Assembly: GCA_023375785.1 (NCBI GenBank)
Contig: SZWC01001618.1
Coordinates: 104,089 to 168,088, forward strand
Reading direction: 5' to 3'
Length of the DNA stretch: 64,000 nucleotides
DNA from: Penium margaritaceum
Taxonomy: Eukaryota > Streptophyta > Zygnematophyceae > Desmidiales > Peniaceae
Within the stretch, counting starts at the first letter, position 1; each line of letters opens with the position of its first letter. Below the pieces are notes generated by a model. The model ran no database searches. It was not told the DNA's origin and worked only from the letters and a program-made list of their open reading frames with translations. The position numbers and the translations under genes were made by a program. Of this stretch, positions 45,211 through 56,320 are shown in pieces.

Positions 45211-48200
45211 CGTGTTAGTGTATGTAAGTGTGTGTAAGTGCGTGTAAGCGCGTACAAGTGCGTATAAGTGCGTGTAAGTACGTATAAGTGCGTGTAAGCA
45301 TGTGTAAGTGCGTATAAAAGCGTGTATGTGTGTGTAAGTGCGTGTAAGTGCGTGTATGTATATATAAGTGTGTATAAGTACGTGTAAGTGTGTGTGAGTG
45401 CGTGTAAGTGGGTGTAAGTGCATGTAAGTGTAGTTTACGTTCGTGTAAGTGTGTGTAAGTGCATGTAAGGTCATTAAAGTGCGTGTAAGTGCGCGTAAAA
45501 GCGTGTAAGTACGTGTAAGTACGTGTAAGTGCGTGTAAGTACGTGTAAGTGCATGTATACACGTGTAAGTGCATGTAAGTGAGTGCGTGTAAGTGCAAGT
45601 AAGTGTGTGTAAATACGTGTAAGTGTGTGTAAGTGCGTGTAAGTGCGTGTAAGTGCATGTAAGTGCATATAAGTGCGTGTAAGTGCGTGTAAGTACGTGT
45701 AATTTTATGTAAGTGCGTGTAAGTGCATGTAAGTGTGTGTAAGTGTGTGTAAGTGCGTGTACATGCGGTTTAAGTTCGTGTAAGAACGTGTAAGTGCATG
45801 TAAGTGTGTGTCACTGCGTGTAAGTGTGGTTTAAGTACGTATAATTTTGTGTAGCTTCGTGTAAGTGTGTGTAAGTGCGTGTAAGCGCGTACAAGTGCGT
45901 ATAAGTGCGTGTAAGTACGTATAAGTGCATGTAAGTATGTGTAAGTACGTGTAAGTACATGTAAGTGCATGTAAGTGCGTGTTAGTGTATGTAAGTGTGT
46001 GTAAGTGCGTGTAAGTGCGTGTAGGTGCGTGTAGTTTTGTGTAAGTGCGTGTCAGTGCGTGTTAGTGGGTGTAAGTACATGTAAGTGTGTGTAAGTGCAT
46101 GTACGTGCGTGTAAGTGTGTGTAAGTGCGTGTAAGTGTGTGTAAGTATGTCGAAGTGTGTGTACGTTCGTGCAAGTACGTATAAGTGTGTGTAAGTTCGT
46201 GTAAGTGCGTGTAAGTGCATGTAAGTGTGTGTAAGTGCGTGTAAGTGCGTGTAAATGCCTGTACTTGTATGTAAGTGCAGTTTAAGTTTGTGTAAGTATG
46301 TGTAAGTGCGTGTAAGTTTGTGTAAGTACGTGTAAGTGCATGTAAGTGCATGTAAGTACGTGTGAGTACGTGTAAGTACGTGTTATTGCAAGTAAGTGCG
46401 TGTAAGTATGTATAAGTGTATGTAAGCACGAGTAAGTGCGTGTAAGTACATGTAAGTGTGTATTAGTGGGTGTAAGTGCGTGTAAGTGCAAGTAAGTGCG
46501 TGTAAGTACGTATAAATGCGTGAAAGTGCATGTAAGTGCGTGTAAGTGTGTGTAAGTACGTGTAAGTGCGCGTAAGTGCGTGTAAGTGTGTGTAAGTACG
46601 TGTAAGTGCGCGTAAGTGCGTGTAAGTGTGTGTAAGTACGTGTATGTTTGTGTAAGTGCGTGTAACTACGTGTAAGTGCGTTTAAGTGTATGTAAGTGCG
46701 TGTACGTTAGGTTTAAGTTCATGTAAGTGCGTGTAAGTACGTGTCAATGCGTGTAAGTGCGGTTTAAGTGAGTGTAATTTTGTGTAAGTACGTGTAAGAT
46801 CGTGTAAGTGCGTGTAAGTGCGTGTAAGTGCGTGTAAGTGCGTGTAAGTGCGTGTAAGTGCGTATAAGTGCGTGTCAGTGTGTGTAAGTGCGTGTAAGTG
46901 CTTGTAAGTACGTGTGGGTACCTGTAAGTTTGTGTAAGTACGTGTAAGTGCGTGTTAGTATGTGTAAGTGCGTGTACGTGTGTGTAAGTGCGTGTAAGTG
47001 TGTGTAAGTGCGTGTAAACGCGTGTAAGTGCGTCTAAGTGCGTGTAAGTTCGTGCAAGTGCGTGTAAGTGCATGTAAGTTTGTGTAAGTGTGTGTAAGTG
47101 CGTGTAAGTGTGTGTAAGTGCCTGTTAGTGCATGTAAGTGCGTGTAAGTATGTGTAAGTTTATGTAAGTGCGCGTTAGTACGTGTACATTTGTGTTAGTG
47201 TGTGTAAGTGCGTGTAAGTATGTGTAAGTGCGTGCAAATGCGTGTAAGTTTATGTAAGTGCGTGTAAGTGCGTGTAAGTGCGTGTAAGTGCGTGTAAGTG
47301 CGTGTAAATACATGTAAGTGCGTGTAAGTGCGTGTAAATACATGTAAGTGCGTGTAAGTGCGTGTAAGTGTGTGTAAGTGCTCGTAAGTGTGTGTAAGTG
47401 CGTGTAAGTACATGTAAGTGCGTGTAAGTTTATGTAAGTGTGTGTAAGTGTGTGTAAGTATGTGTAAGTGCGTGTAAGTGCATGTAAGTACGTGTAAGTG
47501 CGTGTAAGTGCGTGTAAATACGTGAAAGTGTATGTAAGTGCGTGTAACTGCATGTAGGTGCGTGTAAGTACGTATAAGTGCACGTAAGTTCGTGTAGGTG
47601 CGTGTAAGTACGTGTAAGTGCACGTAAGTTCGTGTAGGTGCGTGTAAGTACGTATAAGTGCACGTAAGTTCGTGTAGGTGCGTGTAAGTACGTGTAAGTG
47701 CACGTAAGTTCGTGTAAGTGCGTGTACGTATGTGTAAGTACGTGTAAGTGTTTGTAAGTGCGTGTAAGTGCGTGTAAGTGGATGTAAGTTCATGCAAGAG
47801 CATGTAAGTACGTGTAAGTGCATGTAAGTGCGTGCAAGTGTATATAAGTGCAGTTTAAGTTTGTGTAAGTAGGTGTAAGTGCGTGTAAGTTTGTATAAGT
47901 GTGTGTAAGTGCGTGTAAGTGCATGTAAGTACGAGTAAGTATGTGTAAGTACGTGTAAGTGCAAGTAAGTGCGTGTAAGCATGTGTAAGTGCATGCAAGC
48001 ACGAGTAAGTGCGTGTAAGTACGTGTAAGTGCGTGTTACTGGGTGTAAGTGCAAGTAAGTGCGTGTACGTACGTGTAAGTGCATGTAAGTGCGTGTAAGT
48101 AGGTATAAGTGTGTGTAAGTGCGTGTAAATGTGTGTAAGTGCGTGTAAGTGCGTGTAAGTACGTGTACATATGTGTACGTGCTTCTAACTGCGTGTAAGT

Positions 48201-48283
48201 GTGTATAAGTGTGTGTAAGTGCGTGTAAGTGCGGTTTAAGTTCGTGTAAGTGTGTGTAAGCACGTGTCAGTGCGTGTAAGTAC
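45211..48283 (+). repeat. Mixed monomer stretch with shared short modules
   Basis: 45,231-45,300 reappears at about 45,869-45,940 (CGTGTAAGCGCGTACAAG at 45,241 and 45,879, offset 638). 11-base landmarks at 45,828 and 46,761. The region around 45,471 (TCATTAAAGTGCG) is strongly diverged. A 50-base duplication lies at about 46,550-46,640. No gene seen. Confidence 0.6.
47571..47710 (+). repeat. 40-base repeat in about 3.5 copies, nested as 2 x 80
   Basis: CACGTAAGTTCGTG is at 47,581, 47,621, 47,661 and 47,701. The unit before it alternates CGTATAAGTG, CGTGTAAGTG, CGTATAAGTG, CGTGTAAGTG, so a 40-base duplication was followed by an 80-base duplication. It is a readable record of two successive events. 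Confidence 0.85.
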
Positions 48284-50700
48284 GGTTTAAGTACGTGTAG
48301 TCTTGTGTAAGTTCGTGTAAGTGTGGGTAAGTGCGTGTAAGTGCGTGTAAGTGTGTGTAAGTGCGTGTAAGTGTGTGCAAGTGCGTGTAAGTGCGTGTAA
48401 GTATGTGTAAGTTCGTATAAGTGCGTGTAAGTGCATCTAAGTGCGTGTAAGTTTGTACAAGTACGTGTAAGTGTGTGTAAGTTCGTGTAAGTACGTGTAA
48501 GTGTGTGCAAGTGCGTGTAAGTGCGTGTTAGTGCATGTAAGTACGTGTAAGTGCGTGTAAGTTCGTGTAAGTATGTGTTAGTGCGTGTACACTTGTGTAA
48601 GTGCGTGTGAGTTTGTGTAAGTGCATGTAAGTGCGTGTAAGTATGTCTAAGTTCGTATAAGTGCGTGTAAGTGTATGTAAATGCGTGTAAGTACGTGTAA
48701 GTGTGTGTAAGTGCGTGTAAATACGTGTAAGTGCATGTAAGTGCGTATAAGTGTGTGTAAGTGCTCGTAAGTGTTTGTAAGTGCGTGTAAGTGCGTGTAA
48801 GTGCGTATAAGTGCGTATAAGTTCGTGTAAGTGCGTCTAAGTATGTGTAAGTGCGTGTAAGTGCATGTAAGTACGTGTAAGTGTGTGTAAGTGCATGTAA
48901 ATACGTGTAAGTGTGTGTAAGCACGTGTAAGTGCATGTAGGTGCATGTAAGTGCGTGTAAGTGCGTGTAAGTGAACGTAAGTTCGTGTAGGTGCGTATAA
49001 GTGCGTGTAAGTATGTGTATGTGTGTGTAAGTGCGTGTAAGTGGATGTAAGTTCATGTAAGTGCGTGTAAGTGCGTGTAAGTGTGTGTAAGCACGTGTAA
49101 GTGCATGTAAGTGCATGTAAGTGCGTGTAAGTGCGTGTAAGTGCGTGTAAGTGCTTGTAAATGCGTGTAAGTTCGTGTAAGTGCGTGTAAGTGTGTGTAA
49201 GTGCTTGTAAGTATGTGTAAGTGCGTATAAGTGTGTGTAAGTGCGTGTAGGTTCGTGTAAGTATGTAAGTGTATTAAGTGTGTGTTTGTGCGTATAAGTG
49301 CGTATAAGTGTGTGTAAGTGCGTGTAAGTTTGTATAAGTGCGTGTAAGCATGTGTAAGTGCGATTTCGTGCGTGTAAGTGCGTGTAAGTGTGTGTAAGTG
49401 CATGTAAGTATGTATAAGTTTGTGTAAGTGCGTGTAAGTATGTGTAAGTGCGATTTCGTGCGTGTAAGTGCGTGTAAGTGTGTGTAAGTGCATGTAAGTA
49501 TGTATAAGTTTGTGTAAGTGCGTGTAAGTGCGTGTAAGTGCGTGTAAGTACGTGTAAGTATGTGTAAGTATGTGTAAGTGTGTGTAAGTGCATGTAAGTG
49601 CGTGTAAGTTTGTGTAAGTTTGTGTAAGTGCATGTAAGTATGTGTAAGTGTGTGTAAGTATATGTAAGTACATACAAGTGTGTGTCAGTGCGTTTAAGTA
49701 CGTGTAAGTGTGTGTATATACGTAGAAGTACGTGTAAGTGCGTATAAGTGCGTGTAAGTGTGTGTAAGTGCGTGTAAGTGCGTGTAAGTGTGTGTAAGTG
49801 CGTGTAAGTGTGTATAAGTTTGTGTAAGTGCATGTCAGTATGTGTAAGTTTGTGTAAGTGCGTGTAAGTGCGTGTAAGTGTGTGTAAGTGTGTAAGTGCG
49901 TGTAAGTGCGTGTTAGTGCGTGTAAGTTTGTGTAAGTGCGTGTAAGTTCGTATAAGTGCGTGTAAGTTCGTGTAAGTGCGTGTAGGCATGTATAAGTGTG
50001 AGTTCGTGCGTGTAAGTACGTGTAAGTACGTGTAAGTACGTGTAAGTGTATATAAGTGCGTATAAGTTTGTGTAAGTGCGTGTAAGTGCATACAAGTGCG
50101 TGTAAGTGTGTATAAGTGCGTTTAAGTATGTGTTAGTGCATGTAAGTGCATGTAAGTGCGTGTAAGTACGTGTAAGTGTATGTAAGTGCATGTAAGTTTG
50201 TGTAAGTGCGTGTAAGTTTGTGTAAGTGTGTGTAACTGCGTGTAAGTGCATGTAAGTACGTGTAAGTGTGTGCAGGTGCGTGTAAGTACGTGTAAGTGTG
50301 TGTAAGTACAAGTAAGTGTATGTAAGTACGTGTAAGTGTGAGCAAGTGCGTGTAAGTGCATGAAAGTATGTGTAAGTGCGTGGAAGTGCGTATAAGTATG
50401 TGTACATTTGTGCAAGTGCGTGTAAGTGCATGTAAGTACGTCTAAGTGTGTGTAAGTGTGTGTAAGTGAGTATAAGTGCGGTTTAAGTTGGTGTAACTGC
50501 ATGTAAGTGCGTGTAAGTGTGTGTAAGTATGTGTAAGTGCGTGTAAATGTGTGTAAGTGCGTGTAAGTGTGTGTAGGTGCGTGTAACTTCGTGTAAGTAC
50601 GTGTAAGTACGTGTAAGTATGTGTAAGTACGTATAAGTGCGTGTAAGTGCGTGCAAGTGTGTACAAGTGCATGCAAGTGCGTGCAAGTGCGTGTAAGTGT
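48284..50700 (+). repeat. Higher-order repeat family 4, copy W (partial)
   Basis: Matches 57,278-59,550 at offsets of 8,994 (11-base unit 48,284/57,278), 8,910 (GTATTAAGTG 49,271/58,181) and then exactly 8,850 (AGGCATG 49,984/58,834; TATAAGTGCGGTTTAAG 50,471/59,321). The match stops at about 50,700, where an unrelated stretch begins. A 90-base duplication (CGATTTCGTG at 49,361 and 49,451) is specific to this copy. Confidence 0.8.
49341..49520 (+). repeat. 90-base tandem duplication
   Basis: 49,341-49,430 and 49,431-49,520 differ by one transition (CGTGTAAGCA against CGTGTAAGTA). The landmark CGATTTCGTG is in both. Confidence 0.85.
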
Positions 50701-51500
50701 GTGTAAGTGTGTGTAAGTGTATGTAAGTACGTGTAAGTGCTTGTAAGCACGTGTAAGTGCGTGTAAGTGTGTGTAAGTGCTTGTAAGCACGTGTAAGTGC
50801 GTGTAAGTGTGTGTAAGTGTGTGTAAGTTCGTGTAAGTATGTGTGAGTGCGTGTAAGTGCATGTAAATGCGTGTAAGTGCATGTAAGTACGTGTAAGTGC
50901 GTGTAAGTGCGTGTAAGTGCGTGTAAATGAGTGTAAGTGCGTATAAGTGCGTTTAAGTGCATGTAGGTGTGTCTAATTGCGCGTAAGTTTGTGTAGGTGC
51001 GTGTAAGTACGTGTAAGTGCGTGTAAGTATGTGTAAGTGCGTATAAGTACGTGTAAGTGCGTGTAAGTGCTTGTCAGTTCGTGTAAGTACGTGTAAGTGC
51101 GTGTAGGTTTGTGTAAGTGCGTGTTAGTGCGCGTAAGTACGTGTACGTATGTGTAAGTACGTATAGTTGCATGTCAGTGCGTGTAAGTGGGTGTAAGTGC
51201 GTGTATGTATGTATAAGTGCATGTAAGTACGTGTAAGTGTGTGTAAGTGCGTGTAAGTATGTCTAAGTGTGTGTAAGTGCATATAATTGCATATAAGTGT
51301 GTGTAAGTACGTGTAAGTTCGTGTAAGTCTGTGTAAGTGTGTATAAGTGCGTATAAGTTTGTGTAAGTCTGTGTAAGTGCGTGTAGGTGCGTGTAAATGC
51401 ATGTAAGTGCGTGTGAATACGTGTAAGTGTGTGTAAGTACGTGTAAGTGCGTGTAAGTGCGTGTAAGTGCGTGTAAGTGCGTGTAACTGTGTGTAAGTGC

Positions 51501-51608
51501 ATGTAAGTGCATGTAAGTGGGTGTAAGTGCGTGTAAGTTTGTGTAGGTTTATGTAAGTGCGTGTAAGTGCGTGTAAGTGCATCTAAGAGCGTGTAAGTGT
51601 GTGTAAGT
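51501..51608 (+). repeat. Left direct repeat flanking the GTATAAGTGC array
   Basis: About 108 bases starting ATGTAAGTGCATGTAAGTGG and containing GTGTAGGTTT and ATCTAAGAGC. Identical to 52,731-52,838 on the other side of the array (offset 1,230). Confidence 0.92.
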
Positions 51609-51610
51609 GC

Positions 51611-52730
51611 GTATAAGTGCGTATAAGTGCGTATAAGTGCGTATAAGTGCGTATAAGTGCGTATAAGTGCGTATAAGTGCGTATAAGTGCGTATAAGTGC
51701 GTATAAGTGCGTATAAGTGCGTATAAGTGCGTATAAGTGCGTATAAGTGCGTATAAGTGCGTATAAGTGCGTATAAGTGCGTATAAGTGCGTATAAGTGC
51801 GTATAAGTGCGTATAAGTGCGTATAAGTGCGTATAAGTGCGTATAAGTGCGTATAAGTGCGTATAAGTGCGTATAAGTGCGTATAAGTGCGTATAAGTGC
51901 GTATAAGTGCGTATAAGTGCGTATAAGTGCGTATAAGTGCGTATAAGTGCGTATAAGTGCGTATAAGTGCGTATAAGTGCGTATAAGTGCGTATAAGTGC
52001 GTATAAGTGCGTATAAGTGCGTATAAGTGCGTATAAGTGCGTATAAGTGCGTATAAGTGCGTATAAGTGCGTATAAGTGCGTATAAGTGCGTATAAGTGC
52101 GTATAAGTGCGTATAAGTGCGTATAAGTGCGTATAAGTGCGTATAAGTGCGTATAAGTGCGTATAAGTGCGTATAAGTGCGTATAAGTGCGTATAAGTGC
52201 GTATAAGTGCGTATAAGTGCGTATAAGTGCGTATAAGTGCGTATAAGTGCGTATAAGTGCGTATAAGTGCGTATAAGTGCGTATAAGTGCGTATAAGTGC
52301 GTATAAGTGCGTATAAGTGCGTATAAGTGCGTATAAGTGCGTATAAGTGCGTATAAGTGCGTATAAGTGCGTATAAGTGCGTATAAGTGCGTATAAGTGC
52401 GTATAAGTGCGTATAAGTGCGTATAAGTGCGTATAAGTGCGTATAAGTGCGTATAAGTGCGTATAAGTGCGTATAAGTGCGTATAAGTGCGTATAAGTGC
52501 GTATAAGTGCGTATAAGTGCGTATAAGTGCGTATAAGTGCGTATAAGTGCGTATAAGTGCGTATAAGTGCGTATAAGTGCGTATAAGTGCGTATAAGTGC
52601 GTATAAGTGCGTATAAGTGCGTATAAGTGCGTATAAGTGCGTATAAGTGCGTATAAGTGCGTATAAGTGCGTATAAGTGCGTATAAGTGCGTATAAGTGC
52701 GTATAAGTGCGTATAAGTGCGTATAAGTGC
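51611..52730 (+). repeat. Homogeneous array: 112 perfect copies of GTATAAGTGC
   Basis: 1,120 bases without deviation. The unit is the monomer with G to A at position 3, which replaces the GTAAGT core with ATAAGT. It lies exactly between two copies of a 108-base block. Single GTATAAGTGC units are common elsewhere, so the array needs no outside source. Confidence 0.97.
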
Positions 52731-52838
52731 ATGTAAGTGCATGTAAGTGGGTGTAAGTGCGTGTAAGTTTGTGTAGGTTTATGTAAGTGCGTGTAAGTGC
52801 GTGTAAGTGCATCTAAGAGCGTGTAAGTGTGTGTTAAT
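52731..52838 (+). repeat. Right direct repeat flanking the GTATAAGTGC array
   Basis: Identical to 51,501-51,608; the match ends at GTGTTAATGC (52,831), where the left copy has GTGTAAGTGC. Confidence 0.92.
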
Positions 52839-52917
52839 GCGTTTAAGTGCTGTTTACGTTTGTGTATGTGCGTGTAAGTGCATGTAAGTGGGTGTAAGTG
52901 CGTGTAAGTGCGTGTAA

Positions 52918-52946
52918 GTATGGTTACCGGATGTTATCTTGTGTAA
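52918..52946 (+). repeat. Most diverged short tract of the window
   Basis: TGGTTACCGGATGTTATCTT at 52,921-52,940 contains the only ACCGG that I noticed. By position before a GTGTAAGTTC unit it looks like a decayed form of the 11-base landmark plus the AATTTT unit (compare 3,361-3,380). No gene or binding site inferred. Confidence 0.6.
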
Positions 52947-53010
52947 GTTCGTGTAAATGTGTGTAAGGATGTGTAAGTGCATATAAGTGCATGTAAGTGC
53001 ATGTAAGTGT

Positions 53011-53230
53011 GTGTAAGTGCGTGTAAGTGCGTGTAAGTACGTGTAAGTGCATGTAAGTACGTGTAAGTGCGTATAAGTGCGTGTAAGTACGTATAAGTGC
53101 GTGTTAGTGTGTGTAAGTGTGTGTAAGTGCGTGTAAGTGCGTGTAAGTACGTGTAAGTGCATGTAAGTACGTGTAAGTGCGTATAAGTGCGTGTAAGTAC
53201 GTATAAGTGCGTGTTAGTGTGTGTAAGTGT
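53011..53230 (+). repeat. 110-base perfect tandem duplication
   Basis: 53,011-53,120 and 53,121-53,230 are identical; GTGTTAGTGT is at 53,101 and 53,211. Confidence 0.9.
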
Positions 53231-54790
53231 GTGTAAGTGCGTATAAGTGCGTGTAAGTACGTATAAATGCGTGTAAGTGCATGTAAGTGCATGTAGGTAC
53301 GTGTAAGTGCGTGTAAGTGTGTGTAAGTACATGTAAGTACGTGTAAAAGTGTGTAAGTGCATGAAAGTATGTGTAAGTGTGTGTAAGTGCGTGAAAGTGC
53401 GTGTAAGTGTGTCTAAGTGCGTGTAAGTGCGTGGAAGTGCATGTAACCGTGTGTAAGTGCGTGTAAGTGCGTGTAAGTGCGTGTAAGTGGGTATACGTAT
53501 GGTTTAAGTATGTGTAAGTTTGTGTAAGTTCGTGTAAGTGCGTGTAAGTGCGTGTAAGTATGTGTAAGTGCTTGTAAGTACGTGTAGGTGCGTGTAAGTA
53601 CGTATAGGTGCGTGTAAGTGTGTGTAAGAAAGTGTAAATGCGTATACGTATGTACAAGTGCGTGTAAGTGCGTGTTTGTGTGTGTAAGTACGTTTACGTG
53701 CCTGTAAGTGCGTGTAAGTGCGTGTAAGTGCATGTAAGTGTGTGTAAGTGTGTGTAAGTGCGTGTAGGTACGTATAAGTGTGTTTAAGTGCGTATAAGTG
53801 TGTGTAAGTACGTGTAAGTATGTGTAAGTGTGTGTAAGTATGTGTAAGTGCGTGTAAGTGTATGTAAGTACGTATAAGTGTGTGTAAGTATACGTAAGTG
53901 CGTGTAAGTAAGTGTAAGTGTGTGTAAGTGCGTGTAAGTACGTGTAAGTGCGGTCTATGTGGATCTAAATTCGTGTAAATTCGTGTAAATGCGTGTACGT
54001 GCGTGTAAGTGTGTGTAAGTGCGTGTAAGTGCGTGTAAGTGTGTGTAAGTGCATGTAAGTGCTCGTAAGCACGTGTAAGTACGTGTAAGTGCGTGTAAGT
54101 GCGTGGAAGTTTGTGTAAGTGCGTATGAGTTAGTGTAAGTACGTGTAAGTGCGTGTAAGTGCATGTAAGTACGTTCAAGTGCGTGTAAGTTTGTGTAAGT
54201 GCGTGTAAGTGCGTGTAAGTCCGTGTAAGTGCGTGCAAGTGCGTGTAAGTGCTCGTATGTGCGTGTCAGTGTGTGTAAGTGCATGTAACTTTGTGTAAGT
54301 GTGTGCAAGTGTGTGTAAGTGCATGTAAGTGCGTGTAAGTGAATGTAAGTGTGTATAAGTGCGTGTAAGTACGTATAAGGTTATGTAAGTTTGTGTAAGT
54401 ACGTGTAAGTACATGTAAGTCTTTGTAAGTGCGTATAAGTGCGGTTTAAGTTCGTGTAAGTACGTGTAAGTGCGTGTAAGTACGTGTCAGTGCGTGTCAG
54501 TACGTGTATGTGCGTGTAAGTGTAGTTTGAGTGCGTGTAATGTTGTGTAAGTTTGTGTAAGTGCGTGTAAGTGCGTGTAAGTATGTGTAAGTGCGTGTAA
54601 GTGTGTCTAAGTGCATGTAAGTGCATGTAAGTTTATGCAAGTACGTGTAAGTGCAGTTTAAGTTCCTGTAAGTGTGTGTAAGTACGTATAAGTGCGTGTA
54701 ACTATGTGTAAGTGCGTGTAAATGCGTGTAAGTGTGTTTAAGTATGTGTAAGTGCGTGTAAGTGTGTGTAAGTACGTGTAAGTTCGTGTA

Positions 54791-55440
54791 AGTGCGTATA
54801 AGTGCGTGTAAGTGCGTGTAAGTACGCGTACACACGTGTAAGTACGTGTAAGTGCAAGAAAGTGCGTGTAAGTACGTGTACGTGCATGTAAGCATGTGTA
54901 AGTGTGTGTAAGTGCGTGTAAGTGTGTGTAAGTGGGTGTAAGTGCGTGTAAGTGCATGTAAGTGCGTGTAAGTGCATGTAAGTGCGCGTAAGTGCGTGTA
55001 AGTACGTGTAAGTGCGTGTAAGTGCGTGTAAGTGTGTGTAAGTGCGTGTAAGTGCGTGTAAGTACGTGTAAGTGCATGTAAGCATGTGTAAGTGTGTGTA
55101 AGTGCATGTAAGTGTGTGTAAGTGGGTGTAAGTGCGTGTAAGTGCATGTAAGTGCGTGTAAGTGCATGTAAGTGCGCGTAAGTGCGTGTAAGTACGTGTA
55201 AGTGCGTGTAAGTGCGTGTAAGTGTGTGTAAGTGCGTGTAAGTGCGTGTAAGTACGTGTAAGTGCATGTAAGTACGTGTAAGTGCGTATAAGTGCGTGTA
55301 AGTGCGTGTAAGTACGCGTACACACGTGTAAGTACGTGTAAGTGCAAGAAAGTGCGTGTAAGTACGTGTACGTGCATGTAAGCATGTGTAAGTGTGTGTA
55401 AGTGCGTGTAAGTGTGTGTAAGTGGGTGTAAGTGCGTGTA
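54791..55440 (+). repeat. Duplicated flank (offset 490) enclosing copied array segment
   Basis: 54,791-54,940 and 55,281-55,430 are near-identical, including TACGCGTACACACG and GCAAGAAAGTGCG. The interior holds a segment present twice (GTGGGTGTAAG at about 54,932 and 55,122, offset 190) whose core, 54,941-55,050, is identical over 110 bases to about 56,381-56,490, 1.4 kb downstream. Copy Y (60,580-60,730) has the flank once and no insert. Confidence 0.85.
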
Positions 55441-56320
55441 AGTGCAAGTAAGTACGTGTAAGTACGTACAAGTGTGTATTAGTGCGTATAAGTGCGTGTA
55501 AGTACGTGTAAGTGTGTGTAAGTATGTGTAAGTGTGTGTAAGTGCGTGTAAGTACGTGTACGTTCGTATAAGTGCGTGTAAGTGCGTGTAAGTGCGTTTA
55601 AGTGTGTGTAAGTACGTGTAAGTGTGCTTTAAGTTCACGTAAGTGCGTGTAAGTGCGTATAAGTGCGTATAAGTGCGTGTAAGTGCATGTAAGTGCAGGT
55701 TAAGTACGTGTAATTTCGTCTACGTTCGTGTAAGTGTGTGTAAGCATGTAAGTACGTGTAAGTGCGTGTAAGTGCATGTAGGTACGTGTAATTTTGTGTA
55801 AGTGCGTGTAAGTGCGTGTTAGTACATGTAAGTGCGTGCAAGTGCGTGTAAGTGCGTGTAAGTGCGTGTAAGTGCATGTAAGTACGTGTAAGTACGTGTA
55901 AGTGCATGTAAGTACATCGAATTGCGTGTAAGTTTGTGCAAGTGCGTGTAAGTGTGTGTAAGTTTGTATAAGTGCGTGTAAGTACATGTAAGTGCGTGTA
56001 AGTGCATGTAAGTGTGTGGAAGTGTGTGTAAGTGTGTGTATTTGTGTATAAGTGTGTGTAAGTACGTGTTAGTGTGTGTAAATGCGAGTAAGTTCGTGTA
56101 TGTACGTCTTAGTGCGTGTACGTTCATGTAGGTGCGTGTAAGTGCCTGTAAGTGCGTGCAAGTGCGTGTAAGGTGCGTGTAAGTTTGTTTAAGTGTGTGT
56201 AAATGGGAGTAAGTGCATGTAAGTGCATGTAAGTGCGTGTAAGTACATGTAAGTTTGTGTATGTGTGTGTAAGTGCGTGTAAGTGTGCGTAAGTACGTGT
56301 AAGTACGTGTAAGTGCTTGT

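Larger units (their letters stand above)
50701..53950 (+). repeat. Interrupting stretch between family-4 copies, carrying a homogeneous array
   Basis: The adjacent family-4 copies are continuous across this point (59,540-59,590), so about 3.2 kb has been added or replaced here. It contains the 112-copy array with its flanking repeats, a perfect 110-base duplication (53,011-53,230) and the diverged spot at 52,921. No gene seen. Confidence 0.6.

Noticed and set aside
47125-50091. 988-codon open frame on the minus strand, and similar long ones (55,819-58,413; 14,115-16,094; 14,119-15,972; 51,263-52,732)
   Set aside because: The minus strand of the unit has no stop in any frame, so long frames are expected by arithmetic. 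All three frames overlap and read the same His/Thr/Tyr-rich decapeptide, and stops come only from scattered point changes. There is no start context, signal, domain or codon pattern.
51501-52838. Target-site duplication of a mobile element (108-base direct repeats)
   Set aside because: Target-site duplications are normally a few to about 20 bases, and the interior is a pure 10-mer array with no element in it.
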